Below, piece by piece: positions 34,431 to 44,263 of a stretch of 64,000 nucleotides of DNA. The translations under genes were made by a program, and so were the position numbers. Within the stretch, counting starts at the first letter, position 1; each line of letters begins with the position of its first letter. The notes beneath the pieces are model-generated. The model was not told the DNA's origin. It did no database searches and saw only the letters and a list, made by a program, of their open reading frames with translations. The DNA comes from CBDCIS01 sp965217565 (GTDB taxonomy: Bacteria; Chloroflexota; Dehalococcoidia; Lucifugimonadales; CATOSD01): assembly GCA_965217565.1 (NCBI GenBank), contig CBDCIS010000006.1:186001-250000 (forward strand), written 5' to 3'.

Positions 34431-35833
34431 GTAACTGTTCAGAGTTGAGGGGAAAGGAGCAGGTTGCGGCATTCCAGGAGTGGGTTAAGGCTGTTGGACC
34501 TCCAGGAGCCAAAGAGGGATGCCAGAGCCATTTTGCTGCTTGTGCCCCGTTCAGAGCGAGTGCCGCCGCTGATCTTACGGCTGATCACCAGGTGCCGTAA
34601 GCTCCGTTCAGCCGCATTGTTCTCGGGTGGCACGTCTGGGTGCGACACGAAGACGAACAGTTCCTTGATGAACCGTTCTATACGCCGGCAGAGCTTGGCC
34701 TGCGGCGCTGCCTGGTCATTTGAGAAGGGACCGCACAACGCCAGCAGTTCCTTCTCAAAGGCTAACTGGCGACGAGACGCCAGCCGGCCATCGGCGGCAA
34801 CAGACGTCTTGGTCTTGGCCTTGGCATAGAGTTCCTGCACCGTTCCGGCCCATTGGGCCAGGCCGGTGTCTTGAGGGTACAGCGCCTTGAGGTCATGGAT
34901 GTCCCGCAGCAGGTGTGCCCAGCAGCGCTGCTTGAGGCCGGGATAATGGTTATATGCGGCGTAGAAGTCACTCACCAGCACCCCGTTGAAAGACTCTCCC
35001 AACGCCTCGTCCACCACCTCCTTGCCACGGCCGCGACGCAGGAAATACCGCTCCGTGGGTGTGCTGAAGGTCCATACATAGCCGTTGACACCAGCCTCTC
35101 GCCAGCCGGTCTCATCTGCGTGCACCACAGGAGAGCCACGGATGCGCTCCAGCATCGCAGCCACTGCCGGTTGGGCCTGTTGCGCCGCCCTATGAATCGC
35201 CTCCACGATGGCGCCCACGCTCAGCTTCAACCGATGCACCGTTTGCAGGTACCACTGGATGCTCCTTATGGGCAGCCGTCCCTCTTCTCGCAGTGTCACT
35301 ATCAGGCTCACGAGGTTGACCCCAAGGCGCTGACGCCCCACTGCCAATCCCTGCAATGGTTCTTGGGGCAATCGTCGTTTCCTGCACAGCGGACATATCC
35401 GTGCCACGAAGACGTGCTCAATCACCTCTGCTGCCACCACCGGAAGCTCGATGACTTCTCGTGTCCGCTGAACCCATCCGCCTGACAGGCCCGTGCCGCA
35501 CTCCGGGCACGACTCAGGAGCGTGTATCACCCGCTGCGTGGGTTCCATCCGCCGCCGGGCAAAGCCGTGGAGACGACGCTTCCTCGTCCTTTCATCTCCG
35601 GCTGATGTCGCTTGACGGACGGCTTATTGCCCGGCATCCCCGCCGTGGGGCCGCGACTGCTCAGCAGCGCCTCCAACTCCTCTACCCGCCGCCGCAGCTC
35701 GGCAATCACCGCCAGCAGGGTCTCCCGGCTCCCACTTTGAAGATCTACTTCAGCTTCCATCTCTCCCTTATGACACATATGCCTAAGAACCGCTAGCGTG
35801 TTTAAGTTCACCTCATCAACTCTGAACAGTTAC
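34431..35833 (-). mobile_element. IS66-family insertion sequence
   Basis: The 1403-bp element is bounded by perfect 18-bp inverted repeats (GTAACTGTTCAGAGTTGA at 34431-34448 and its complement at 35816-35833) and an 8-bp direct repeat GTGTCAGC (34423-34430 and 35834-35841). The 8-bp duplication is the IS66 hallmark. Only a TnpC-type transposase is present and no TnpA or TnpB, as in the ISBst12 subgroup. Confidence 0.9.
34439..35811 (-). CDS. IS66-family transposase (TnpC), frameshifted
   Basis: The N-terminal frame (35811 to 35527) carries a leucine-zipper segment (SRETLLAVIAELRRRVEELE). The main frame (35548 to 34439) carries the zinc-binding segment CPLCRKRRLPQ and the catalytic parts: VVHADETGWR, VLVSDFYAAYNHYPGLKQRC and PPENNAAERSLRHLVISRKI. 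The two frames overlap near 35550-35590, and one base appears to be missing where KGRG should continue into KRRLHGFARRR. The transposase is probably inactive, unless translation shifts there. The element's ends remain intact. Confidence 0.8.
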
Positions 35834-36261
35834 GTGTCAGCGTAATGGTTCCAGAAGACAGGTAAGGTCTCTAACTGGTGCTGCACTGCCGCCTGATCCA
35901 CAGCATCGAGCCGCTGGCAGAACAATCCGCTCAGGTTGTGCCCGTCTATGGCATCTTTGCGACTCCATGGTTTCTCCTGCGGCTTGGTCTGGGCTGTCAG
36001 AGTCTTGATGGCCCTCTCCACGATGAAACCCGTGGTCAGCACGCAAATTGTCGCTATGCCTAGTTCCGTGAGTGTCTCCCTGAAGCCTGCGAGACGATGA
36101 CTTAGAAGAGGCTCGTGGGCCTGGATCAGAATTCGGGCCGCCTCAATTTCTCCACACAGAGATTTCAACGCTAAGGGGACATTCCAATAGCGATTTGCGC
36201 TGGGGCCCCCTAGATATATTCGACTAGGGAAGATTTCTGAAATCGTTCTTTCCATGTTCAT
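35834..36261 (-). pseudogene. 5' part of HEPN-like gene split by IS66-type element
   Basis: The frame starts at 36261 (an ATG six bases further downstream, at 36255, is also possible) behind GGAG. It encodes an all-helical protein with LSGLFCQRLDAVDQAAVQHQ. Its RKDAIDGH segment fits the R-x(4-6)-H motif of HEPN ribonucleases, but this is only pattern similarity. Joined to 34230-34430 it makes about 207 residues. HEPN proteins commonly act in toxin-antitoxin and phage-defence systems. There is no obvious nucleotidyltransferase partner. Confidence 0.45.
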
Positions 36262-36361
36262 GGTGGTGGCACTCCTGCTCCAGTAACCTGCCATCGATAG
36301 TTGTACCACCAGTTACGTTCCACCGACAAGCATGGGGACTTAAGCTGGCGGGCAGTAGGGT

Positions 36362-36595
36362 TTAATGCGCCGGTGGTCTATAGCCCAGGGAGCTGTGAGG
36401 CCTGACGCAGTTGTAGGTCTGCCTGTACCGCGCGGTCAGCACCTTCACCTCCAGCAACGTGTAGAGAGTCCCTCCATCCAGCAGATCGCCAAGTAGACGG
36501 CCTGGCATTTGGAGGGAAAGAGGCAGGGCTTTGCGAGGTCTGACCGCGTGTGCGCCGCTGGCTAGACGGCCCGGCTGGCATCTGTTGCCGCCCAT
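36362..36595 (-). pseudogene. IS3-family transposase, C-terminal remnant
   Basis: The last part reads TARYRQTYNCVRPHSSLGYR, the conserved end of an IS3 OrfB integrase core. Upstream codons lack the DDE domain, so only the end remains. It lies next to the MITE-like element at 36652. Confidence 0.6.
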
Positions 36596-36651
36596 GTCGT
36601 TCTCCTATAATGGTCGGGCAGAGCGCCTTGTTACGTTCACAGGTCACCCAG

Positions 36652-36991
36652 CCACATCTCGAAGACGGTTCTGTCTATCGTCAAAATAGGTCCACCTGAG
36701 AAGAATCGAACCGTTCATCGGGCCTGGTGATACGTTCGGGTACGCGGGAAGGACGTGACACACCCATTTTGAGTCCGCTTTACCGACCTGGCTTGAATGG
36801 ACCCAAATCGGCCGCCCACGAGTACCTGAGTTTTCCGTTGCTATTGTGTCCGTCGAATGAAGGTCTTCGATTTCGCTCAGATGGTGGACTGTAGCTGCCG
36901 CGGCTAATGCTTACGGTACTACCTACCGTCCAGAGAAGTCGACAAATGTGGGGCAACGTGGATAGTAGGTAGTACCATCGTCGAGATGTGG
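36652..36991. repeat. MITE-like inverted-repeat element (copy 2)
   Basis: The 340-bp element is bounded by CCACATCTCGAAGACGGT (36652-36669) and ACCATCGTCGAGATGTGG (36974-36991), which pair at 16 of 18 positions. The subterminal words TCTGTCTATCGTC and TACTACCTACCGTCC are shared with the shorter copy at 1177-1258. No coding capacity is visible. Confidence 0.6.
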
Positions 36992-37032
36992 GTGGGCAGT
37001 CTCTGAGACCTACCACATACGAAGGGAGTTAC

Positions 37033-37299
37033 ATGATATCCGGAAGCAATGCCCTGGAGGTCATCCCCATAGTGAGACTGCCTCAAGGTAAAGAGATCCG
37101 ACGTCAATCTCCGCTACTTGCATCGCTACGAGCCGCTTTGCCCCTTGACGCTTCGCTCACCGCCTTAATCCGCGAAGAGCACTTCGAGTCTACCGGCGAC
37201 CCCTGGATACGTGAATTCCATCTTCTTCAATTGGATAGCGTCTTGGTGGAGCGGAATCTCTTCCTGTTTGATGAAATCAGAACAGTTATGAAGAACTAG
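37033..37299 (+). CDS. Hypothetical protein
   Basis: An 88-codon frame starts at ATG 37033 with GGGAG upstream. It contains LPLDASLTALIREEHFESTG and IREFHLLQLDSVLVERNLFL. The codon use looks coding. No family is recognised. Its TAG stop lies inside the left inverted repeat of the MITE at 37296, so the natural C-terminus may have been cut by that insertion. Confidence 0.35.
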   Translation: MISGSNALEVIPIVRLPQGKEIRRQSPLLASLRAALPLDASLTALIREEHFESTGDPWIREFHLLQLDSVLVERNLFLFDEIRTVMKN

Positions 37300-37473
37300 G
37301 TAGTGTTGACATTTGAGATACCGGGCATTTCATAACCGAGTAAGCCGTCCAAATTGTCATTCTGAGGAGCAAAGCGACGAAGAATCTAAAGCCTATGCCT
37401 GAAATGTCGCTACCGCTTTAGATTCCTCACTGCGTTCGGAATGACATGAAACCGGAATGTCAACACTACCTAG
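37296..37473. repeat. MITE-like element with 18-bp perfect inverted repeats
   Basis: CTAGGTAGTGTTGACATT (37296-37313) and its exact complement (37456-37473) bound 178 bp. The inside is itself palindromic: GTCATTCTGAGG and GAATCTAAAGC on one side, GCTTTAGATTC and GGAATGAC on the other. A flanking TA on each side would fit a Tc1/IS630-type target. Confidence 0.7.
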
Positions 37474-38057
37474 CCTGAGAGCACCAATCACGTCACCCGG
37501 AGCGTCTGCGGAGTACAGACGCTCCGCAACCACTTTTCCTTCTATCAGATCACTATATTGATGTATCGTCATCCGCATCTCGTTCAGCCTCTCTAATTTC
37601 GTGTTTCACATATCGGAGTGAATAACATTCAACATCGTTGGCTGCGGATCGCGCATCCGAATGCACCGTCGGCATATATGGTGTGTTAGCAACCAGCAAA
37701 AATGGAACCCTCTGTCCCGCGTCAACTATTTTTGCCGAATTGTCGTCGGTTAGTTTTGCCGGTTCACCTCCTCTGCCTGGCCCCGTTGCTGGGCTGCATC
37801 CTGTCGTTAATCACCCTCCGCACACCGAGTGCAGATGCACATTGACAGTCCAGCATATAGCAAGGTTTGTCAAGTCCAACAGAACGTTCCTGATGCTTGA
37901 CCGGCCCCCCCCGCACGTGTAGACTCCGCCCTTGGAGACCCGTGTTCTCAGTTACAAACTTTGCACAGCGGTGATGGCAGTGAAATCGGTAAAGGTACAT
38001 GGAAAGGTACACAAGCTGCCAAAATGTCGCCCAAGACAGCCTGGTTTGTATCTGTCA
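37474..38057. other. Spacer without a supported gene
   Basis: Contains a 10-bp stem hairpin GGAGCGTCTG/CAGACGCTCC near 37498-37525 and a short minus-strand frame ending in the MITE (starting MRMTIHQYSDLIEGKVV at 37578). That frame may be the N-terminal stub of a gene. Nothing else is recognisable. Confidence 0.4.
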
Positions 38058-38870
38058 ATGAGTGAGATGCCCTGCGCTGAGGAGCCAATGTCGTCCACCT
38101 ACGACTCGTGGGCCGAGATTTACGACGCCGTTTACGCCTACGTCGAAGAAGACATCCCCTTCTACGTCCATGAGGCCGTTCGCGCGGGCGGTCGCGTGTT
38201 GGAGTTGGGCTGCGGCACGGGCCGGGTGACCCTCCCCATCGCCCAGGCGGGAGTTGACGTTGTCGGCGTGGACTTCTCTCCCGTGATGCTGGAAGTGGCG
38301 CGCCGCAAAATCGAGAGAGCGGAGGGAATCAGAGGCTCGATAACGCTTGTCGAGGCGGACATGCGCGACTTCTCTCTGGCAGAGCAGGGTGACCTGTTCA
38401 ACCTGGCCTTCATCCCGTTTCGGAGTTTCCTCTCCCTTCTGAGTGTTGAGGATGAGGTCAGGACCCTGCTCAATATCAAGCGCCACCTCACGCCGGGCGG
38501 CCAGTTGATAATCGACCTCTTCGTGCCAGATCTGAACATGCTTCTCCAGGAAGGCGACACTCCCCACCACTTCCGCGACGTGACTGACCATCGGACAGGA
38601 ACGCGATACGTGCTATGGCAGCAGAGCGGCTACGACAATCACTATCAGATAATCGATGCGCGCATCATCATAGAGGAACTGGATTCGGACGGCGCGGTAG
38701 CTAGGCGGATCTATCGCGACTTTCAACTGCGCTATATCCACTACTGGGAAATGCACCACCTTTTGCGCGCGTGCGGCTACGAGGTGCTGAGCGTGCTAGG
38801 GGACTTCGATGGCACGCCATTCGATGAGACGAGCTCAGAGATGATCTGGCAGGTCAGGACCGCCTCCTAG
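38058..38870 (+). CDS. Class I SAM-dependent methyltransferase
   Basis: The protein of about 270 residues has motif I VLELGCGTGRVTLPIAQAG, an acidic residue ending the next strand (VVGVDFSPVML) and motif III-like TLVEADMRDF, then GGQLIIDLF. The substrate is not predictable. The start could be any of three in-frame ATGs at 38058, 38067 or 38088; homologues often begin STYDSWAEIYDAVY, which favours 38088, but GAGGAG lies only 3 bp before it. Upstream codons to 37932 look non-native. The gene stands alone. Confidence 0.8.
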   Translation: MSEMPCAEEPMSSTYDSWAEIYDAVYAYVEEDIPFYVHEAVRAGGRVLELGCGTGRVTLPIAQAGVDVVGVDFSPVMLEVARRKIERAEGIRGSITLVEADMRDFSLAEQGDLFNLAFIPFRSFLSLLSVEDEVRTLLNIKRHLTPGGQLIIDLFVPDLNMLLQEGDTPHHFRDVTDHRTGTRYVLWQQSGYDNHYQIIDARIIIEELDSDGAVARRIYRDFQLRYIHYWEMHHLLRACGYEVLSVLGDFDGTPFDETSSEMIWQVRTAS

Positions 38871-39184
38871 CGCGCCCGTCAGTTGCCGTTTTGCAATATC
38901 CCGCGGACCTGCAACTGCCCCCTCAGATACGCCATGCCCCTGTTCCCCTTGGTAGGCGGACCAATGTGTAGGAGCGTCCCTTGTGGGCGCCAAGCCATGG
39001 GATGCCCAACCAGCGCAACTACAAGGGATTGCCCCTACACGGCCTGACGGTCACAGACGATACCTACCAAACCGAAATAGGCGCGCAGCCTATCCTTTTG
39101 GCCTTGAATTGCGTTCTATTATCGTAGGGCAATCCGGGATGTCCAAGAACTCAACACGCGCAAATCGAGTATCGAGGTGGAACA
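38871..39184. repeat. Spacer with REP-like palindromic repeat
   Basis: The stretch 38968-39038 starts GTAGGAGCGTCCCTTGTGGG and ends GGGATTGCCCCTAC. Related units lie at 48759-48824 and 51737-51778. The arms can pair, as in REP-type repeats. No gene is present. A TATTAT box near 39117 may be the -10 of the following protease gene, but no good -35 is seen. Confidence 0.45.
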
Positions 39185-40390
39185 ATGGAGACCAGTGGAA
39201 CCGGGTTCAAAAAATTCGCGGTGGTATTGTTGCCGGTGATCGTCGTTCTGGCCGCGGCTTGCGGCGATTCAGCCGCCGCGCCCGCCCCTTCTTCGTCCGA
39301 TAGCCTGGACGCTGACGCGATCGTCGCGGCCCAAGGCGAGGTGCTCAATCGCATATACCAGGAGTTGCTGCCGTCGGTGGTGCACATCGACGTTTACCAG
39401 CGCGTGGACGGTCCCAGCATGAGCAGCCTGTTCCCGTTCCCCTTTGGGTCTGAAACAAACCCTCAAACTCTTCCCGACCCATTCATTCAGGGCGAAGGTT
39501 CAGGCTTCGTGTGGAGCGAAGATGGGCACATTGTAACCAGCCATCACGTGATCGAGGACGCGGAGCGTGTAACGGTCACCTTCGCCGACGGCTCAGTAGA
39601 GGAGGCTGAGATTCTGGGCAGCGACCCGGACTCGGACCTTGCGGTTCTCAAGTTGGCAGAGCCGTCCGGGCAGCTTGGCGCGGTCACGCTCGGAGATAGC
39701 GGCGATGCTATGGTTGGGGAGTTGGTTGCGGCTATTGGCAGCCCGTTCGGGCGGGACTTCACGCTGACCAGCGGCATCGTAAGCGCGGCGGGGCGCACGA
39801 TTCGAAGCGGTAGCAGCGCCTTCTCCGTGCCAGGGGTCATCCAGACGGATGCGGCCATCAACCCCGGCAGTTCCGGCGGGCCGCTGATCGACAGAATGGG
39901 CAGGGTAATCGGCATCAACACCCAGATAGCCAGCAGCAGCGGCGCGAATGCGGGCGTCGGCTTCGCTGTGCCAATCAATACCGCCAAACGAGTCATCCCC
40001 GAACTGATAGACAATGGCGAGTTCGAATACGCCTGGCTGGGAATCAGCGGCACACAGCTGACGAGGCACATGGCCGAGGCGCGCGGGCTGCCCGGTGACA
40101 CGCGAGGCGCGCTGGTGGTCGCGGCCGTGCAGCCAGGGCCGGCGGCCGATGCCGGCCTCGAAGGCATTGAACGCACGCGCCCGGCCGATGGCGGAGACGC
40201 ACCCACGGGCGGGGACGTGATCGTTGGCATAGACGGCGCGCGAATAACCGGTATGGAAGACCTCATCGCCTATCTGCTCGAAAACACTCGACCGGGCGAC
40301 AGGGTGACCCTGGACGTCATCCGGGAGGACGCTGGCGTCCCTGAGCAGGTGGAAGCTACTTTGGGCACTCGCCCCGGCCTCGACAGCTGA
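39185..40390 (+). CDS. HtrA/DegP-type lipid-anchored serine protease
   Basis: The 401-residue protein has a lipobox VVLAAAC at residues 20-26 and a low-complexity linker. A trypsin-like domain follows with the triad His (HIVTSHHVIEDAE), Asp (DPDSDLAVLKL) and Ser (INPGSSGGPLIDRMG). One C-terminal PDZ domain (YAWLGISGTQLTRHMAEARG, PTGGDVIVGIDG) completes it. HtrA proteases handle misfolded proteins at the envelope. The catalytic residues are all present. Confidence 0.9.
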   Translation: METSGTGFKKFAVVLLPVIVVLAAACGDSAAAPAPSSSDSLDADAIVAAQGEVLNRIYQELLPSVVHIDVYQRVDGPSMSSLFPFPFGSETNPQTLPDPFIQGEGSGFVWSEDGHIVTSHHVIEDAERVTVTFADGSVEEAEILGSDPDSDLAVLKLAEPSGQLGAVTLGDSGDAMVGELVAAIGSPFGRDFTLTSGIVSAAGRTIRSGSSAFSVPGVIQTDAAINPGSSGGPLIDRMGRVIGINTQIASSSGANAGVGFAVPINTAKRVIPELIDNGEFEYAWLGISGTQLTRHMAEARGLPGDTRGALVVAAVQPGPAADAGLEGIERTRPADGGDAPTGGDVIVGIDGARITGMEDLIAYLLENTRPGDRVTLDVIREDAGVPEQVEATLGTRPGLDS

Positions 40391-40509
40391 CTTCCTCACA
40401 CGACGAACTACGCCGCGCGGTCACCCACCCCCTAACCCCCTCCCGTCAAGGGAAGGGGAACTGGAGGACCTTCTATCAAGCGTGAACAGTTACAATTCCC
40501 GGTATGACG

Positions 40510-40539
40510 ATGACGTTCCCACTCGATTGGGTGTAGAAT
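40510..40539 (+). promoter_or_regulatory. Candidate uvrB promoter
   Basis: A TAGAAT -10 box (40534-40539) lies 18 bp after ATGACG (40510-40515). It falls 33 bp before the preferred uvrB start. The -35 matches consensus at four of six positions. No LexA box is seen. Confidence 0.35.
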
Positions 40540-40571
40540 GTCATCAATGCTCAGGAAGGGGTACATTCCAA

Positions 40572-42545
40572 GTGCCGGAGTTTCAGATAGTTTCGGATTT
40601 CAAGCCTACTGGCGACCAGCCGGAGGCTATCGACATGCTTGTGGACGGCGTGAATCGTGGACTCAGGCATCAGACGCTTCTGGGCGTGACTGGAAGCGGC
40701 AAGACGTTCACGATGGCCTGCGCGGTGGAGCGGCTTCAGCGTCCGACGATTGTGATAGCCCACAACAAAACCCTCGCCGCGCAGTTGGCCACCGAGTTCA
40801 AAGAGTTCCTGCCCAACAACGCCGTGGAGTACTTCGTCAGCTACTACGATTACTACCAGCCTGAAGCCTACGTTCCTCGCACCGACACCTACATCGAAAA
40901 GGACGCCGACATCAACGAGCAGCTTGACAAGCTCAGGCACGCCGCGACAAGGGCGTTGCTCACGAGGCGCGACGTGCTTATCGTGGCCTCGGTTTCCTGC
41001 ATATTCGGGCTCGGTTCTCCCGATGAGTACCAGAGCTTCGTCGCCTATGTCCGCAAGGGCGAGCAGCGGAGCCGAAACCGCCTCGTTCGACAGCTTGTGG
41101 ACATGCAGTACGAGCGCAACGACTTCGACCTATCCCGCGGCAAGTTCCGCGTTCGGGGCGACACCATGGAGATCCTGCCCGCCTACGAAGAGATTGGTGT
41201 CAGGATCGAGTTCTGGGGTGACGAAGTGGAGCGCATCGTAGAGGTTGATCCACTTACGGGCGAGCTGCTCGCGGAGCGTGAGGACATCGAAATCTACCCG
41301 GCCAAGCACTTCGTAACGTCCGATGAGAAGATGCTAGTCGCGATTGAAGACATCAACACGGAGTTGGGGGAAAGGGTGACCGAGCTAGAGGCGCAGGGCA
41401 AGCTGTTGGAAGCCCAACGCCTGGACTCTCGCACTCGCTACGACTTGGAGATGATGCGCGAGACGGGCTACTGCGCCGGCGTGGAAAACTATTCGCGTCA
41501 CCTGTCGAGGCGGGAAGAGGGCAGCACGCCGTACACCCTTATGGACTACTTGCCTGAGGACTACCTGCTCTTCATTGACGAGTCGCACATGACCCTGCCG
41601 CAGTTGCGCGGGATGTACTTTGGCGACCGTTCCAGGAAGGAGACCCTCGTCGAGTACGGCTTTCGCCTGCCCTCGGCGCTGGACAATCGCCCTCTGAACT
41701 TCGGCGAGTTCGAGGAGCGCGTCAACCAGGCCATTTACGTGTCCGCAACCCCGGGTCCATACGAGTACGAGCACAGCCAGGGCATCGTCGAGCAGGTTAT
41801 TCGACCCACCGGCCTCATGGACCCGATCATCGAGGTCAAGCCCACCACCGGCCAGATTGACGACCTCGTACACGAGATCAGGCTGCGCACCAGCCGTGGA
41901 GAGCGTTCGGTGGTGACCACGCTGACCAAGCGCATGGCCGAGGAGTTGGCCGACTATCTCCGCGAACTGGGCATCAAGACCCACTACCTGCACTCTGAGA
42001 TTGACACGCTGGAACGCAGCGAAATCCTACGCGATCTGCGGCTCGGAGTGTACGACGTCGTAGTGGGCATCAACCTCTTGCGTGAGGGCATAGACCTGCC
42101 GGAGGTCAGCCTTGTTGCCATTCTGGACGCCGACAAGGAGGGCTACCTGCGCTCGTGGACCGCGCTGATTCAGACGATAGGCAGGGCGGCCAGGCACATT
42201 GACGGCCGCGTCATCATGTACGCCGACGTCGTCACCGCATCGATGAAGCGCGCTATCGACGAGACGGGCCGCCGGCGCCAGATTCAGGAGATCTATAACA
42301 GGGAGAACGGCATCACGCCCCAGGGCATTCGCAAGACAGTGCACGACATCACCGAGCGGGTCAGGGCGCTCGCCGAGACCAGGACCCCCTACGTGACAAA
42401 GGGCGACATGCCTAGGGACGACATCGTGCGCCTGATAAAGGACCTGGAGGCCCAGATGAAGGTCGCGGCCCGCAACCTGGAGTTCGAGAAGGCCGCCCTG
42501 CTGAGAGACCAGATCGTTGACCTTCGCAAGGTCGTCGCGGGTTAG
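40572..42545 (+). CDS. uvrB: Excinuclease ABC subunit B
   Basis: UvrB loads onto damaged DNA with UvrA and recruits UvrC for nucleotide excision repair. The sequence shows Walker A LLGVTGSGKTFT, the beta-hairpin region YFVSYYDYYQPEAYVPRTD, DEAD-like FIDESHMT, helicase motifs VTTLTKRMAEELADYL and TIGRAARHIDGRV, and a C-terminal UVR domain (LEAQMKVAARNLEFEKAALL). The GTG at 40572 gives 657 residues, the usual size, with AGGAAGGGG 10 bp upstream. The frame is open to a GTG at 40482, but that would place the start before the probable promoter. Confidence 0.95.
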   Translation: MPEFQIVSDFKPTGDQPEAIDMLVDGVNRGLRHQTLLGVTGSGKTFTMACAVERLQRPTIVIAHNKTLAAQLATEFKEFLPNNAVEYFVSYYDYYQPEAYVPRTDTYIEKDADINEQLDKLRHAATRALLTRRDVLIVASVSCIFGLGSPDEYQSFVAYVRKGEQRSRNRLVRQLVDMQYERNDFDLSRGKFRVRGDTMEILPAYEEIGVRIEFWGDEVERIVEVDPLTGELLAEREDIEIYPAKHFVTSDEKMLVAIEDINTELGERVTELEAQGKLLEAQRLDSRTRYDLEMMRETGYCAGVENYSRHLSRREEGSTPYTLMDYLPEDYLLFIDESHMTLPQLRGMYFGDRSRKETLVEYGFRLPSALDNRPLNFGEFEERVNQAIYVSATPGPYEYEHSQGIVEQVIRPTGLMDPIIEVKPTTGQIDDLVHEIRLRTSRGERSVVTTLTKRMAEELADYLRELGIKTHYLHSEIDTLERSEILRDLRLGVYDVVVGINLLREGIDLPEVSLVAILDADKEGYLRSWTALIQTIGRAARHIDGRVIMYADVVTASMKRAIDETGRRRQIQEIYNRENGITPQGIRKTVHDITERVRALAETRTPYVTKGDMPRDDIVRLIKDLEAQMKVAARNLEFEKAALLRDQIVDLRKVVAG

Positions 42546-42634
42546 CGCGTGAAAGGCCGGTTCATTGAACTGTCGCCTTACACGGGCTTGAGGGGGCGCG
42601 CGCGCCGCGTCGTCGTAATTCTAGGAGAAACCTC

Positions 42635-43612
42635 TTGAAACTCGCTGGGGCGGCGGTCGCTCTAGGCGTTATGGCGCTGGTGGCCGCCGGATGCTCAACG
42701 TCGCACTCGGGAGGAAGCGCCCTGTTGCCGGAGGGCATAGAGGAGGCGCAACTGCCAGACGTTGAGGTAACGAGCTACCTGTACACCAACCCCGCCGGGC
42801 CGATGACCTTGCCAGTCAACCGGATGGGCGCAACCGGAGATGCCGATAGGCCCGCGGATGCTCCCCGGATAACCCATCTGGAAGTGGATAGGGCGGTCAT
42901 CTTCGTGGGGCCAAAGTCCGGAGGCTTTGGAGGCGTCGTCGATTTCGCCTCGGAAATCCACGCCCAAGAGAGCCTGAGACTCTTTCCCTCGGACATACAG
43001 AGCGAAGGCAACTGGGCAACCCTCTCATCCAGTGAGCTTACGATGACCGTGGGAAACACGGCCTGGACTCAATCCGCGAGAAGCGCCCTCGAATCCGGCT
43101 CCGTCGCGGCGCTGCGTGAGCACCCCACCTTGAGTTGGGACTTGGTTACCAACCTGCCCGAGAATCCCCCCTCGCCCCCTGTGGCAGTCGGCGTCGCAAG
43201 ACTAGGCGATGGCCTGTCGGGGGCGCTGATGAACACCATAGACCTCGATTTGAGCAGCATCGACACCGCTTTCGCGCTGGTGAGAGTGAACACTCTGGGC
43301 TTTGGAGTGTACACCGACGCGCCCATCGAGGTTCCGGAAAGCTTCGATCGGGGGTTCCTCGAGAGCTCCGTCTACGGCGTGCTGTTCGTCAGCAACTCCG
43401 ACTACTCGGGCTTGGTGGTCGCCTACATGCTTGGCGTCATAGCAGGCCGCGTGGGCATGGAGACCATAGAAATCGGAAGCACGAATGCAAGGTATCGAAC
43501 CATCAACGGCACACACCTCGTGATAAAAAACAGAGGCACCCTCGTGTTCGCCGCCCTCGCCGCCGACCGGCAGAACGCGGTCAACCTCATCCTGAGCGCC
43601 ATCGCCGACTAG
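42635..43612 (+). CDS. Hypothetical lipoprotein
   Basis: The 325-residue protein starts at a TTG at 42635 with AGGAG upstream. A lipobox LVAAGC at residues 15-20 marks it as lipid-anchored. The rest has alternating beta strands and helices (VVDFASEIHAQESLRLFP, VYGVLFVSNSDYSGLVVAYM, INGTHLVIKNRGTLVFAALA). No family is recognised. It may be co-transcribed with uvrB, 89 bp upstream, but the link is not obviously functional. Confidence 0.65.
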   Translation: MKLAGAAVALGVMALVAAGCSTSHSGGSALLPEGIEEAQLPDVEVTSYLYTNPAGPMTLPVNRMGATGDADRPADAPRITHLEVDRAVIFVGPKSGGFGGVVDFASEIHAQESLRLFPSDIQSEGNWATLSSSELTMTVGNTAWTQSARSALESGSVAALREHPTLSWDLVTNLPENPPSPPVAVGVARLGDGLSGALMNTIDLDLSSIDTAFALVRVNTLGFGVYTDAPIEVPESFDRGFLESSVYGVLFVSNSDYSGLVVAYMLGVIAGRVGMETIEIGSTNARYRTINGTHLVIKNRGTLVFAALAADRQNAVNLILSAIAD

Positions 43613-43677
43613 CGCCGTGTCCAACCAGTGGTTCAACATGCTTGTATTGACTGGTAGAGCGGCTTTGTGTCTTCCAA

Positions 43678-44041
43678 TCAAGAAAGCCTGCCATTCCGCG
43701 CAACTCTGACTCGTGTTTCAGTTACTACCAGGAATTGGCCCGGCAGACTCTCGGCATAGCTTCCGAGAAGACTCCGAATTGCCTCTATCTTGCTTGCGCT
43801 CCGTTCGTCCTTAAGACGCAAGAGAACAACTCCGCTATGGGGAATCTGTTCCCGATACACTTTTTCCCCGAAGTCTTTGTCGTTTGTGATGAGAATCCTG
43901 TTCTCCAGATGAGCTCTTCGGATTACGGCGTCGTCATCCAACCCTGGCGATTCTCCATATACTGAAAATACATCGTGCCGGCGTTCCCGCAGCCAGCGGG
44001 GCTACGGCAGGACCAGTGCACTCGTCCACGAGGAGGTTTAC
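43678..44041 (-). pseudogene. DUF5615 PIN-like toxin, frameshifted
   Basis: The main frame (43941 to 43678) gives DDDAVIRRAHLENRILITND and SGVVLLRLKDERSASKI, typical of the DUF5615 PIN-like family. The N-terminal part (VNLLVDECTGPAVA) is in another frame, and the two meet at a one-base loss near 44005. The expected start is GTA at 44039-44041, not a valid start codon. So the toxin is inactive. It lies right after the DUF433 antitoxin remnant. Confidence 0.75.
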
Positions 44042-44043
44042 CG

Positions 44044-44261
44044 CTACGCCTGATCGGGCGTTAACGGCATGAACGTTGTATCTTGTAGCGCCCTCGCCGC
44101 AAACAGCAGGCAGGCCTGTATGTCTTGCTGTGTGAGGCCCTGATACTCTTCGATGATTTGGTCTGCCGTATCCCCGTGCGCGAGCAGACTGAGGATGTAC
44201 TCCACACTCAAGCGCGTCCCCGTTACGACGGGTTTTCCGACCATGACCTGGGGATTCAGGC
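44044..44261 (-). pseudogene. DUF433 antitoxin, cut by IS5-family insertion
   Basis: The remaining sequence reads LNPQVMVGKPVVTGTRLSVE and ends PLTPDQA at 44044. It matches DUF433 antitoxins of DUF5615 toxins. The first ten codons (MNDTEMMERI) are on the other side of the IS, at 45079-45108. Removing the IS and one TA joins them in frame. An internal ATG at 44244 could still give a protein of 66 residues lacking the start. Confidence 0.75.
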
Positions 44262-44263
44262 TA

